A program made the position numbers and the translations under genes. A stretch of 16,713 nucleotides of DNA, from NCBI GenBank assembly GCA_018662905.1, contig JABJFE010000035.1:1-16713 (forward strand), given 5' to 3'. This DNA comes from Flavobacteriaceae bacterium. Lineage in GTDB: Bacteria > Bacteroidota > Bacteroidia > Flavobacteriales > Flavobacteriaceae. Shown here piece after piece: positions 1 through 7,300 of this stretch. Every line of letters begins with the position of its first letter. Position 1 is the first letter of the stretch. The notes below the pieces were generated by a model. That model saw nothing but the letters and a program-made list of their open reading frames with translations, searched no databases and had not been told where the DNA came from.

Positions 1-597
1 ATTTTCTCTTTCAAATCTTAATTTAGATATTCTTTTAACCACTATCATTTCCTGAACTTCTTTTCCAACTGGAATAACCATTTTACCTCCAATCTTAAGT
101 TGAATTAATAATTTTTTAGGAATTTCTCCGGCACCAGCAGTCACTAGTATTTTATCAAATGGTTGTTCTTCTTTAAGACCTATATATCCATCTCCGTATA
201 CAACCCTGTTTGGATAATAATTCAGTTTTGACAATAATTTTTTGGTTTTTCTATATAATTTATGTTGTCTTTCTATTGTGTAAACATTTTTAGAAATTTC
301 CATTAAAACTGCAGTTTGATATCCTGATCCAGTCCCTATTTCTAAAACTTTATCAGATTCACATAAATCAAGTAAAGAGGTTTGAAAAGCTACTGTATAA
401 GGCTGAGAAATAGTTTGATTTGAATCTATTGGAAAAGCTTTGTCTAAATAAGCATGACTCTCAAAATCTTTATCTATAAACAAATGTCTTGGAACTTTTA
501 ATAAAGCTTTTATTACACTAATAGATTCAATTCCTTTCGAAATTAAAACATCTACTAATCTTTTTCTTTGTCCTTGATGTTTTGATGAATCTTCCAT
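1..597 (-). CDS. pcm: Protein-L-isoaspartate O-methyltransferase, 3' end cut by window
   Basis: This enzyme uses S-adenosylmethionine to methylate isoaspartyl residues in aged proteins, starting their repair in the cytoplasm. The reading frame starts at an ATG (595-597, minus strand) and stays open to the window edge, giving 199 residues. The family is usually about 210-220 residues, so only the last 15-20 are missing. Visible family motifs are ISQPYTVA at 63-70, which forms the substrate side of the active site, and the SAM-binding motif I VLEIGTGSGYQTA at 84-96. An acidic residue after the next strand (E109 in YTIER) and VYGDGYIG (133-140) continue the Rossmann methyltransferase fold. The N-terminal helix with the GQRKRLVDVL segment also fits. 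It is divergent from the Gfo/Idh/MocA gene across a 55-nt gap. No signal peptide is seen. Confidence 0.93.
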   Translation of the reverse strand, partial: MEDSSKHQGQRKRLVDVLISKGIESISVIKALLKVPRHLFIDKDFESHAYLDKAFPIDSNQTISQPYTVAFQTSLLDLCESDKVLEIGTGSGYQTAVLMEISKNVYTIERQHKLYRKTKKLLSKLNYYPNRVVYGDGYIGLKEEQPFDKILVTAGAGEIPKKLLIQLKIGGKMVIPVGKEVQEMIVVKRISKLRFEREN

Positions 598-632
598 ATC
601 AAATTAAACTTAAATTTAATAAATAAGAATTG

Positions 633-640
633 TATTTTTG
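633..640 (+). promoter_or_regulatory. Candidate Bacteroidetes -7 promoter box (TATTTTTG)
   Basis: The octamer TATTTTTG matches the Bacteroidetes -7 consensus TAnnTTTG exactly and lies 12 nt before the ATG at 653, so the transcript would have a very short leader. No clear TTG -33 element is present 17-23 nt upstream, which limits confidence. In such an AT-rich region a chance match is also possible. It would drive the plus-strand run that starts with the Gfo/Idh/MocA gene. Confidence 0.35.
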
Positions 641-652
641 AAAAAAAAATAA

Positions 653-1618
653 ATGATAAACGTAGGAGTTATTGGAATTGGACATTTGGGCTCGATTCAT
701 CTTAAATTGTTGTCAGAGTCCAAAACTTTTAAAGTTATCGGATGTTTTGATAAAAACAAAGATTTAAAAACTAAGTTTAGTTCAGAATTTAGTTTGTACG
801 ACAATGTTTCTGAACTAATTATTAAATGTGATGCTTTATTTATTTGTTCTAATACACCCTCACATTTTGAAATGGTTAAGATGTGTTTAGAAAACAAGAA
901 ACATGTTTTTGTAGAAAAACCAATAACAACAACTTTAGAAGAAGCTTCAGAACTTGTTAAAATTGCAGAAAAACATAATCTTATTGGTCAGGTTGGACAC
1001 GTAGAAAGGTTTAATCCAGCAATTAAATCTGTTTTACACATGATAGAGGAACCTAAGTTTATTGAATGTCATAGATTAGCAGAATTCAATCCTAGAGGAA
1101 ATGACGTTTCTGTTGTTTTAGATCTTATGATTCATGACATAGATATAGTACTTAAAGTGATAAATTCAAATATAAAAAATGTTAGTGCCAATGGTGTTTC
1201 AGTGATTAGTGATTCTCCTGATATAACAAATGCTAGAGTCGAATTTGAAAATGGTGCAGTTGCTAATTTTACTGCAAGTAGAATTTCATTAAAAAATATG
1301 CGTAAAACTAGATTATTTCAAAACAACGCATACATTTCTATTGATTTTTTAGATAAAAAGAGTGAAATTGTAAAGATTACTGATTTTGAAGAAAAAAAAG
1401 ATAACTATGCTATGGTTATTGAAAACTCTAAAGGGGATAAAAAACAAATTTATTATTCAAATCCTAAATCAAAATCTGTTAATTCAATTATAGAAGAACA
1501 TAATGATTTTGCTAAATCTATAATTAACAAGACATCTCCTCAAGTAAGCTTTAAAGATGGATATAAAGCTCTTGAATTAGCTATCGAAATAATTAAAAAG
1601 GTCAATGGAAATAGTTGA
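653..1618 (+). CDS. Gfo/Idh/MocA family NAD(P)-dependent sugar dehydrogenase
   Basis: This is a Rossmann-fold oxidoreductase of 321 residues, normal for the family. The N-terminal dinucleotide-binding motif GIGHLG is at 8-13. The family signature EKP is at 88-90 (VEKPITTT), with the conserved lysine thought to act in catalysis. The C-terminal Gfo/Idh/MocA domain carries GHVERFNPA (115-123) and DLMIHDIDI (157-165), including the conserved HD pair. These two motifs resemble, from memory, the GnnA-type subgroup that oxidises UDP-GlcNAc at C3 for lipid A with 2,3-diamino sugar. That assignment is an inference, and no GnnB-like aminotransferase is seen nearby. The substrate is therefore unknown from sequence alone. 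The 3' end overlaps the YggS gene by 14 nt, suggesting translational coupling. The start is an ATG with no Shine-Dalgarno sequence. Confidence 0.88.
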   Translation: MINVGVIGIGHLGSIHLKLLSESKTFKVIGCFDKNKDLKTKFSSEFSLYDNVSELIIKCDALFICSNTPSHFEMVKMCLENKKHVFVEKPITTTLEEASELVKIAEKHNLIGQVGHVERFNPAIKSVLHMIEEPKFIECHRLAEFNPRGNDVSVVLDLMIHDIDIVLKVINSNIKNVSANGVSVISDSPDITNARVEFENGAVANFTASRISLKNMRKTRLFQNNAYISIDFLDKKSEIVKITDFEEKKDNYAMVIENSKGDKKQIYYSNPKSKSVNSIIEEHNDFAKSIINKTSPQVSFKDGYKALELAIEIIKKVNGNS

Positions 1619-2258
1619 AAATTTAATTAAAATTTCTGAAAATATTCCAGAAAATGTTTCATTGATTGCTGTTAGTAAAACAAAGTCTAAAAATCTTATA
1701 GAACTAGCTTATAACCATGGTCAGCGTGATTTTGGCGAAAATAAAGTACAAGAATTAGTAGAAAAATATAATTCTCTTCAAAAAGATATAAACTGGCATA
1801 TGATCGGTCATTTGCAGAGAAATAAAGTAAAACAGATTGCTCCTTTTGTTTATTTAATACATAGTGTAGACAGCTACAGATTATTAATTGAAATTAATAA
1901 GCAAGGTTTTAAAAACGGAAGAATAATTAATGTTTTAGTTCAAATTGACATTTCCAAAGACAATACAAAATTCGGTTTCACTTATGCTGAATTTGATGAA
2001 CTAATCAAGTTAAATAAATTGAAAGATTTGAAAAACATAAATTTAAAAGGAATGATGGGGATGGCATCTTTTTCATCTGACTTATCAATAATTGAAAGAG
2101 AATTTAATCAGCTAAATGATTTTTACAATAAACATAAAACGAACTTGAATTTGAATATACTTTCAATGGGAATGAGTGGGGATTACAAAATAGCAATTAA
2201 ATGCAATAGCAATATGATAAGGTTAGGTAGCACTATTTTTGGAACTAGAATTAAATAA
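1605..2258 (+). CDS. YggS/PROSC-type pyridoxal-phosphate homeostasis protein
   Basis: This is a single-domain PLP-binding TIM-barrel protein of 217 residues, close to the usual 220-230. Family members bind PLP but have no well-defined catalytic activity, and they help keep vitamin B6 and amino/keto acid pools in balance. The PLP lysine is K25 in VSKTKS. Further family motifs are FGENKVQE (43-50), WHMIGHLQRNKVK (64-76), HSVDS (86-90), GMMGMASFS and, near the C-terminus, SMGMSGDY, followed by IRLGSTIFG, which contact the phosphate. The ATG start lies inside the end of the Gfo/Idh/MocA gene with a 14-nt overlap. The nuclease gene begins 8 nt after its stop, so these genes look co-transcribed. 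The family is known to affect isoleucine/valine metabolism in E. coli mutants, but no direct link to the ilv operon in this window is shown. Confidence 0.93.
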   Translation: MEIVENLIKISENIPENVSLIAVSKTKSKNLIELAYNHGQRDFGENKVQELVEKYNSLQKDINWHMIGHLQRNKVKQIAPFVYLIHSVDSYRLLIEINKQGFKNGRIINVLVQIDISKDNTKFGFTYAEFDELIKLNKLKDLKNINLKGMMGMASFSSDLSIIEREFNQLNDFYNKHKTNLNLNILSMGMSGDYKIAIKCNSNMIRLGSTIFGTRIK

Positions 2259-2266
2259 TTTAAAAA

Positions 2267-3544
2267 TTGTATTCAATATTAGACGTAGAGACTACTGGTG
2301 GTAAATATAATGAAGAAGGTATTACTGAAATTGCAATTTATAGATTTGATGGAGAAAAAATAGTTGATCAATTTATAAGTTTAATTAATCCAGAAATTCC
2401 TATTCAACCATTTGTTCAACACTTAACAGGCATTAATGATAAAATGCTAGTAAATGCTCCAAAATTTTATCAGATAGCAAAAAGAATATTAGAAATAACG
2501 AACAACTCAGTTTTGGTTGCTCATAATTCGTCATTTGATTTTCGAATGTTAAAAATCGAATTTGATAGATTAGGTTATCAATTTAATATCCCGCAATTAT
2601 GTACTGTTAAACTGTCAAAAAAAATAATTCCTGATTTAGATTCTTATAAACTTGGGAATTTAGTTAAAAGCGTAGGTATACCTATTTCAAATAGACATCG
2701 AGCTTCTGGAGATGCATTAGCAACTGTTGAGTTGTTTAAATTATTACTTTTAAAAGATACTGAAAAAGTAATTGTAAACAGTTTAATAATAAACACAAAA
2801 ACAAGTCCTAAAAATAAATGGCAAAAATTAATAAATAAATTACCTAACGAAGTTGGAATATATTATTTCCATGATCAAAATGGAAAAATAATATATATAG
2901 GGAAAAGTAATAATTTAAAAAATAGAGTAAATCAACATTTAACTGGAAAATCTAAAAAATCACTAAACATTCAATTAGAAATATGTGACATCAGTTTTGA
3001 AAGAACTGGAAGTGAATTAATTGCTTTATTGAAGGAAAATAATGAAGTTAAAAAACATAAACCGAAATTTAATAAACTTTTAAAGAAAATAATTAGAAAA
3101 TTTTGTTTGGAGTTATGTGAAAACTTAGAAGGTCATAAATATTTACGAATATGTCATTTTGATGATACTATAAATTATTTAGAATATTATTCGTCATTAA
3201 AAACTGCTAACAATCGACTTGAGTATTTAAAAAACAAATACTCATTAAATGATTTAAATATTGATAATAATGTACAAATAGATCAATTGGTTAAAGATCT
3301 AAGCTACAAACATGTAAACATGTTATTAGTAGACAAGGGAAGAGATATTGATGAAAAGAGTGTTGTTGTAATTAAAGATAATACATATCTTGGATATGGT
3401 TTTTTTACATTAAATCATCAAATTAATAATTTTGATGTTTTAGATTCATTAATAGTAAAAAACGAATTTATAGAAAATTCTAAAGAAGTTATTTTAAAAT
3501 ATTTAAAAAAAAATAAAATCGAAAAAATCGTTGATTTTGAATAA
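2267..3544 (+). CDS. DnaQ-like 3'-5' exonuclease fused to a GIY-YIG (UvrC/Cho-type) nuclease
   Basis: This is a two-nuclease fusion of 425 residues. Residues 1 to about 165 form a DEDDh exonuclease like DNA polymerase III epsilon: Exo I DVETTGG gives D6 and E8, Exo II HNSSFDF gives D91, and Exo III HRASGDA gives H144 and D149. Residues of about 193-270 form a GIY-YIG domain like the N-terminus of UvrC or Cho: GIYYF (197-201), IIYIGKSNNLKNRVNQHL (208-225, with Y210, R220 and H224) and the segment around E250-E257 leading to KPKFN. The last 150 residues match no domain I can name, but similar tails occur in related exonuclease/GIY-YIG proteins. The role is probably DNA repair by incision plus trimming, as inferred for the actinobacterial fusion. 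The start is TTG at 2267: an in-frame stop lies 6 nt upstream, and it gives the right exonuclease N-terminus. It overlaps miaA by 14 nt. Confidence 0.9.
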   Translation: MYSILDVETTGGKYNEEGITEIAIYRFDGEKIVDQFISLINPEIPIQPFVQHLTGINDKMLVNAPKFYQIAKRILEITNNSVLVAHNSSFDFRMLKIEFDRLGYQFNIPQLCTVKLSKKIIPDLDSYKLGNLVKSVGIPISNRHRASGDALATVELFKLLLLKDTEKVIVNSLIINTKTSPKNKWQKLINKLPNEVGIYYFHDQNGKIIYIGKSNNLKNRVNQHLTGKSKKSLNIQLEICDISFERTGSELIALLKENNEVKKHKPKFNKLLKKIIRKFCLELCENLEGHKYLRICHFDDTINYLEYYSSLKTANNRLEYLKNKYSLNDLNIDNNVQIDQLVKDLSYKHVNMLLVDKGRDIDEKSVVVIKDNTYLGYGFFTLNHQINNFDVLDSLIVKNEFIENSKEVILKYLKKNKIEKIVDFE

Positions 3545-4430
3545 AAAATTAATAACTATTTCTGGTCCAACTGCTTCAGGAAAAACTAATTTAAGTTTAG
3601 ATCTTGCTTTAAAACTAAATTGTTCTATAATATCTTGTGATTCAAGGCAGTTTTATAAAGAAATGAGTATAGGCACAGCAGTTCCTTCACAAAACGATTT
3701 ATCTAGAGTAAATCATTATTGTATTCAGCATAAATCTATTTTTGATAATTACACTGTAAATGATTTTCGAATTGAAGCTTTAAAAATTATTAAACATGAA
3801 TTTCAAACAAATAATTTTATAATTATGGTTGGGGGTTCAGGGATGTATATGGACGCAGTAGTTAATGGAATGGACAATTTTCCAGAAATTAGTTCTGAAG
3901 TTAGAAACTTAATTAATTCGAAATATAAGTTATTCGGAATAAAATATTTACAAGATCAACTATATGAATTAGATCCTGAATACATGTCAAAGGTTGATAT
4001 AAATAACCAAAGAAGATTAATAAGAGCTCTTGAAGTTTCATTAAGTTCAAATAAACCATATTCCTCCTTTTTAGGAAACAAGAAAGTAGCTCACGATTTT
4101 AAAATAATAAATACTGCTATCAAATCTGATAGAAATTATCTTTATGATCGAATAAATAAAAGAGTTGATGAAATGATTAATAATGATTTATTAAATGAGG
4201 TTCAAAATCTTTTTAAGTATAAAGACTTAAGAAGTTTAAATTCTGTTGGATATAAAGAATTATTTCTTTTTTTAGAGAAAAAAATTTCATTTGATAATGC
4301 AATAAATGAAATTAAAAAAAATTCTAGAAGATTTGCGAAAAGACAAATGACTTGGTTGAGAGGAAAAGAAGGTATTAATTGGATAGATAATAATATTGAA
4401 ATAGAAGATTTTTTGAAAATTATTAATTAA
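3531..4430 (+). CDS. miaA: tRNA dimethylallyltransferase
   Basis: MiaA transfers the dimethylallyl group from dimethylallyl diphosphate to N6 of A37 in tRNAs that read codons beginning with U. The protein has about 299 residues, the family norm. Seen in order are the P-loop SGPTASGKT (11-19), the catalytic-Asp segment CDSRQFYKEMSIGTA (36-50, D37), the GGSGMYMDAVVNGMD segment (101-115), RRLIRALEV, VGYKELF and the C-terminal tRNA-binding signature RRFAKRQMTWLRG. There is no ATG at the 5' end. The first possible start is TTG at 3531, which overlaps the nuclease gene by 14 nt. A second TTG at 3537 would give an 8-nt overlap and remove two residues, and the sequence does not decide between them. 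Its last 8 nt overlap the convergent end of purC. Confidence 0.95.
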   Translation: MILNKKLITISGPTASGKTNLSLDLALKLNCSIISCDSRQFYKEMSIGTAVPSQNDLSRVNHYCIQHKSIFDNYTVNDFRIEALKIIKHEFQTNNFIIMVGGSGMYMDAVVNGMDNFPEISSEVRNLINSKYKLFGIKYLQDQLYELDPEYMSKVDINNQRRLIRALEVSLSSNKPYSSFLGNKKVAHDFKIINTAIKSDRNYLYDRINKRVDEMINNDLLNEVQNLFKYKDLRSLNSVGYKELFLFLEKKISFDNAINEIKKNSRRFAKRQMTWLRGKEGINWIDNNIEIEDFLKIIN

Positions 4431-5367
4431 AATAGTTTAAAACATTATTTTCTATTCTATTATTTATTTGATTTAATTCTTCTTTTTCAAACTTTAAACC
4501 AGTTATTTTTTCATATAACTCAATATATCTTTCTGTGACCCCATTAATATATTCATCAGACATTTCTGGAATTATTTGATTTTCTTTTCCTTGAAACCCG
4601 TTACCTATCAACCATTGTCTGACAAATTCTTTAGAAAGTTGTTTCTGTGGAAGCTTAGAATTTTGCAAATCTTGATAACTGTTTAAATAAAAATATCTTG
4701 ATGAGTCAGGAGTATGTATTTCATCTATTAAAATGATTTGTCCATTTTTATTTTTTCCGAATTCGTATTTGGTATCTACAAGTATTAAACCCTGTTTTTT
4801 TGCAATTTTGGTTCCTTCGTTAAATAATTTTAATGAATATTCTTCTAAAACAATATAATCCTTCTCATTAACAATGTTATTTGAAAGTATTTCTTTTCTT
4901 GATATATCTTCATCATGTGAGCCATTTTCTGCTTTTGTGGTAGGAGTTATTATAGGATTTTTAAATTTATCATTTTCAATCATTCCCTCTGGCATTTTAA
5001 CTCCACAAATTATTCTTTCCCCAGATTTATAAATCCTCGCGGCATGCCCTGATAAATAACCTCTGACAACCATCTCAACCTTAAATGGCTCGCAAGCTTC
5101 TCCAATTGAAACGTTAGGATCTGGAGAAGAAATCAACCAGTTAGGTACTATATGTGATGTAGCATTTAGCATTCTACAAGCGATTTGGTTCAATATTTGA
5201 CCTTTGTAAGGAATTCCTTTGGGGAGAACAACATCAAATGCTGATAGTCTATCTGTAGAAATCATCACAAGAACATCATCTTTAATTTTATATACTTCTC
5301 TTACTTTTCCAGAATATTTAGAAATTTGGTTAGGAAAATTAAAATCTGTTTTAGTTAATGTGTTCAT
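4423..5367 (-). CDS. purC: Phosphoribosylaminoimidazole-succinocarboxamide synthase (SAICAR synthase)
   Basis: PurC uses ATP to join aspartate to CAIR, giving SAICAR in de novo purine synthesis. At 314 residues it is the longer form, as in yeast and many Bacteroidetes, rather than the short form of about 240. Diagnostic stretches are the ATP-binding SGKVREVY (19-26), STDRLSAFDVVLPKGIPYKG (37-56), VRGYLSGHAARIY (101-113), the CAIR/aspartate-binding TPTTKAENGSHDEDIS (141-156), LVDTKYEFG (196-204) and DEIHTPDSSRYF (215-226). The ATG start is only 5 nt after the phoH stop, so it is almost certainly the second gene of a phoH-purC transcript. Its stop codon lies inside the end of miaA on the opposite strand. 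Confidence 0.96.
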   Translation of the reverse strand: MNTLTKTDFNFPNQISKYSGKVREVYKIKDDVLVMISTDRLSAFDVVLPKGIPYKGQILNQIACRMLNATSHIVPNWLISSPDPNVSIGEACEPFKVEMVVRGYLSGHAARIYKSGERIICGVKMPEGMIENDKFKNPIITPTTKAENGSHDEDISRKEILSNNIVNEKDYIVLEEYSLKLFNEGTKIAKKQGLILVDTKYEFGKNKNGQIILIDEIHTPDSSRYFYLNSYQDLQNSKLPQKQLSKEFVRQWLIGNGFQGKENQIIPEMSDEYINGVTERYIELYEKITGLKFEKEELNQINNRIENNVLNYFN

Positions 5368-5372
5368 ATAAA

Positions 5373-6323
5373 TTAATTTGTATGTTCTGAGTTTTTATAA
5401 GCTTCTATTATTCGTTTTACGACTTGATGTCTAATAACATCAGAATCATCAAGATATATCATTTTAATTCCCTCAACATTTTTAAGGACAAGGTTAGCTT
5501 CTTTTAGACCAGACATTACTCTTCTAGGTAAATCGATTTGACCGGGATCTCCATTAATCATAAATTTAGCATTCACACCCATACGTGTCAAAAACATTTT
5601 CATTTGGTTATGAGTTGTATTTTGCCCTTCATCTAATATCACAAATGCATTATCAAGTGTTCTTCCTCTCATATATGCTAATGGGGCTATTTCAATAACA
5701 CCTCTCTTCATATAATCATCCAGCCTATCGGTTTCAATCATTTCTTTAAGAGCATCGTATAAGGGCTGCATATATGGGTCTAATTTCTCTTTCATGTCTC
5801 CAGGAAGAAAGCCTAAACTCTCCCCTGCTTCAACTGCGGGTCTAGTTAAAATAATTTTTTTAACCACTTTATCTTTAAGAGCTTTGACTGCAACTGCTAT
5901 TCCAGTATATGTTTTTCCGGTTCCAGCTGGACCAATAGCAAACACCATATCATTATTTATAAATGCATCAACTATTTTTATTTGATTAATTGTATGAGCC
6001 TTAATCTTTTTCTTTCCAACACCATGTAAAATCAATTTTCCACTTAATGAACTAATTAATTTCTCCCCTTGACCCGATAGTATTGAATTGATGGTTTTAT
6101 CATTAATACTGTCATTATCTTTCATTATAATAATTAATGAGTCTAACCTAATTCTTAACTGAACTATTAATGTTTCATCTCCGTTAGCAACGATTCTATC
6201 CCCTTTAATAATAATTTTAACAGACGGAAAATTATTCTTAATTATTTTCACAACATCGAAGTTTTTTTTATCAAAAAACTCGACAGGATGAATGTCTTTT
6301 ATAAAATATTCTAGTTTTTTCAA
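5373..6323 (-). CDS. PhoH-like ATPase (YbeZ type)
   Basis: This is a cytoplasmic P-loop ATPase of the PhoH/YbeZ family, 316 residues, the usual length. The N-terminal 110 residues match the family's small KH-like region. The ATPase domain has Walker A GPAGTGKT (131-138), the ILTRPAVEAGESLGFLPGD segment (158-176), Walker B FVILDEGQN (227-235, D231 and E232), and MFLTRMG plus INGDPGQIDLP (256-265), a helicase-like motif. The family is linked to RNA metabolism and rRNA maturation, often with YbeY, but the exact activity is uncertain and no ybeY is seen here. The start is a TTG at 6321-6323. The frame remains open upstream but offers no in-frame ATG, and the TTG gives the expected N-terminus. It heads a pair with purC (5-nt gap) and is divergent from the SAM hydrolase gene. 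Confidence 0.92.
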   Translation of the reverse strand: MKKLEYFIKDIHPVEFFDKKNFDVVKIIKNNFPSVKIIIKGDRIVANGDETLIVQLRIRLDSLIIIMKDNDSINDKTINSILSGQGEKLISSLSGKLILHGVGKKKIKAHTINQIKIVDAFINNDMVFAIGPAGTGKTYTGIAVAVKALKDKVVKKIILTRPAVEAGESLGFLPGDMKEKLDPYMQPLYDALKEMIETDRLDDYMKRGVIEIAPLAYMRGRTLDNAFVILDEGQNTTHNQMKMFLTRMGVNAKFMINGDPGQIDLPRRVMSGLKEANLVLKNVEGIKMIYLDDSDVIRHQVVKRIIEAYKNSEHTN

Positions 6324-6400
6324 ATTACTTATGTTTTTATTAAAGGCATATTGTAAATTTATATAATTTTTAGCCTTAAATATTATTTTATTATCAATAA
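6324..6400. promoter_or_regulatory. Divergent promoter region between phoH and the SAM hydrolase gene
   Basis: These 77 nt separate two divergent transcription units and must hold a promoter for each, unless transcription comes from further away. I see no perfect TAnnTTTG box on either strand. The only symmetry is AAGGC (6343-6347) with GCCTT (6373-6377), separated by 25 nt, which is too weak to call an operator. The region is otherwise plain AT-rich sequence. Confidence 0.4.
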
Positions 6401-7231
6401 ATGAGTGTTATTACATTAACAACAGATTTTGGAAATAAAGATCATTACGTAGGTTCTGTAAAGGGTGCCTTGTTTAAAGAATTAGACAATGTAAATATTG
6501 TAGATATATCACACAATATATCACCATTCAATATTGTAGAAGCTGCTTATATAATCGAGAATAGTTATAAAAATTTTCCAGATGGCTCTATTCACATTAT
6601 TGGAATAGATTCTGAAAAAACAATTGAACAAAGTCATTTAGCAATAATTTTAGATAATCACTACTTTATATGTGCAAATAACGGGATTATGTCCTTACTT
6701 GCATCTAAAATCAATCCCGAAAAAATTATCGAAATCAATATCCACAATGATAAAGTTTCAACATTTTCAGTTATTGATGTTTTTGTAAAAATAGCAGCGC
6801 ATATATATAGAGGGGGATCAATAGACTTAGTAGGGAATCAAATAAACATTTTAAAAGAATTATACAATTTAAATCCCATTTTAAATGAAAAAACTAGTGA
6901 AATTTCTGGAAATGTAATATATGTAGACAATTACGATAATGTGGTTACAAATATTTCTAAAAAAATATTTTTAGAATTTGGAAAAACAAGACCATTTGAA
7001 ATCAATGCTAGAAACTATATTTTCAAAGAAATAGTTGATTCTTACGGAAATGCCATTAGATTTGATATTAAAAAAGAAAATAGAAAAGAAATTGGTAAAA
7101 AAATTGCACTATTTAATAAATCAAATTACTTAGAGTTATCAATATACAAAAGCAATCCACATACTTTTGGAGGTGCAGCTAGTTTATTTGGACTAAATTA
7201 CAGAGATGTAATAACTATAAAATTTAATTAA
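6401..7231 (+). CDS. SAM hydroxide adenosyltransferase (SAM hydrolase, DUF62 family)
   Basis: Members of this family split S-adenosylmethionine with water into adenosine and methionine, and are related to the fluorinase and chlorinase of actinomycetes. The protein has 276 residues, the usual length. Typical motifs are ITLTTDFGNKDHYVGSVKG (4-22, with the substrate-binding D9), VDISHNISPFNIVEAAYI (34-51), IHIIGID (64-70), ANNGIMSLL (92-100), VKIAAHIYRGG (129-139) and YVDNYDNVVTNI, then a C-terminal beta domain ending near FGGAASLFGL. The reported Asp-Arg-His triad maps to D70, position 77 and H134. Position 77 is Gln here instead of Arg, which may alter activity. The halogenase-specific insertion is not apparent, so hydrolase is preferred. 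The start is ATG, divergent from phoH. dnaN follows after 69 nt. Confidence 0.87.
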   Translation: MSVITLTTDFGNKDHYVGSVKGALFKELDNVNIVDISHNISPFNIVEAAYIIENSYKNFPDGSIHIIGIDSEKTIEQSHLAIILDNHYFICANNGIMSLLASKINPEKIIEINIHNDKVSTFSVIDVFVKIAAHIYRGGSIDLVGNQINILKELYNLNPILNEKTSEISGNVIYVDNYDNVVTNISKKIFLEFGKTRPFEINARNYIFKEIVDSYGNAIRFDIKKENRKEIGKKIALFNKSNYLELSIYKSNPHTFGGAASLFGLNYRDVITIKFN

Positions 7232-7242
7232 CCAGTGTTAAT
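7227..7242 (+). terminator. Weak stem-loop at the end of the SAM hydrolase gene
   Basis: ATTAAC and GTTAAT form a perfect 6-bp inverted repeat with a 4-nt loop (CAGT), overlapping the stop codon at 7229-7231. Only one pair is G-C and no T-run follows directly, so it could be a weak terminator or simply chance in AT-rich DNA. Confidence 0.2.
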
Positions 7243-7300
7243 AAATATGTTTTATTATGACAATAGTTTCTAATATATTTATTAATCATTAATATACTTT

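Noticed and set aside
598..652. TTAATTTG near the pcm start as a minus-strand -7 box
   Set aside because: One mismatch to TAnnTTTG and it sits almost on the ATG, with no -33 element, so transcription from it would leave no leader.
5794..5985. Plus-strand open frame of 63 codons inside phoH
   Set aside because: It is the complement of the conserved PhoH Walker A and following motifs, has no family resemblance, and is an antisense shadow. The same reasoning removes the small frames antisense to Gfo/Idh/MocA, dnaN and the aldehyde dehydrogenase.
6343..6377. Inverted repeat AAGGC/GCCTT between phoH and the SAM hydrolase gene
   Set aside because: Only 5 bp with a 25-nt loop. It is too weak for a terminator and too widely spaced for a convincing operator.
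7248..7274. Short ATG frame (8 codons) between the SAM hydrolase gene and dnaN
   Set aside because: Eight codons with no conservation evidence or unusual composition. It is expected at random in AT-rich DNA.
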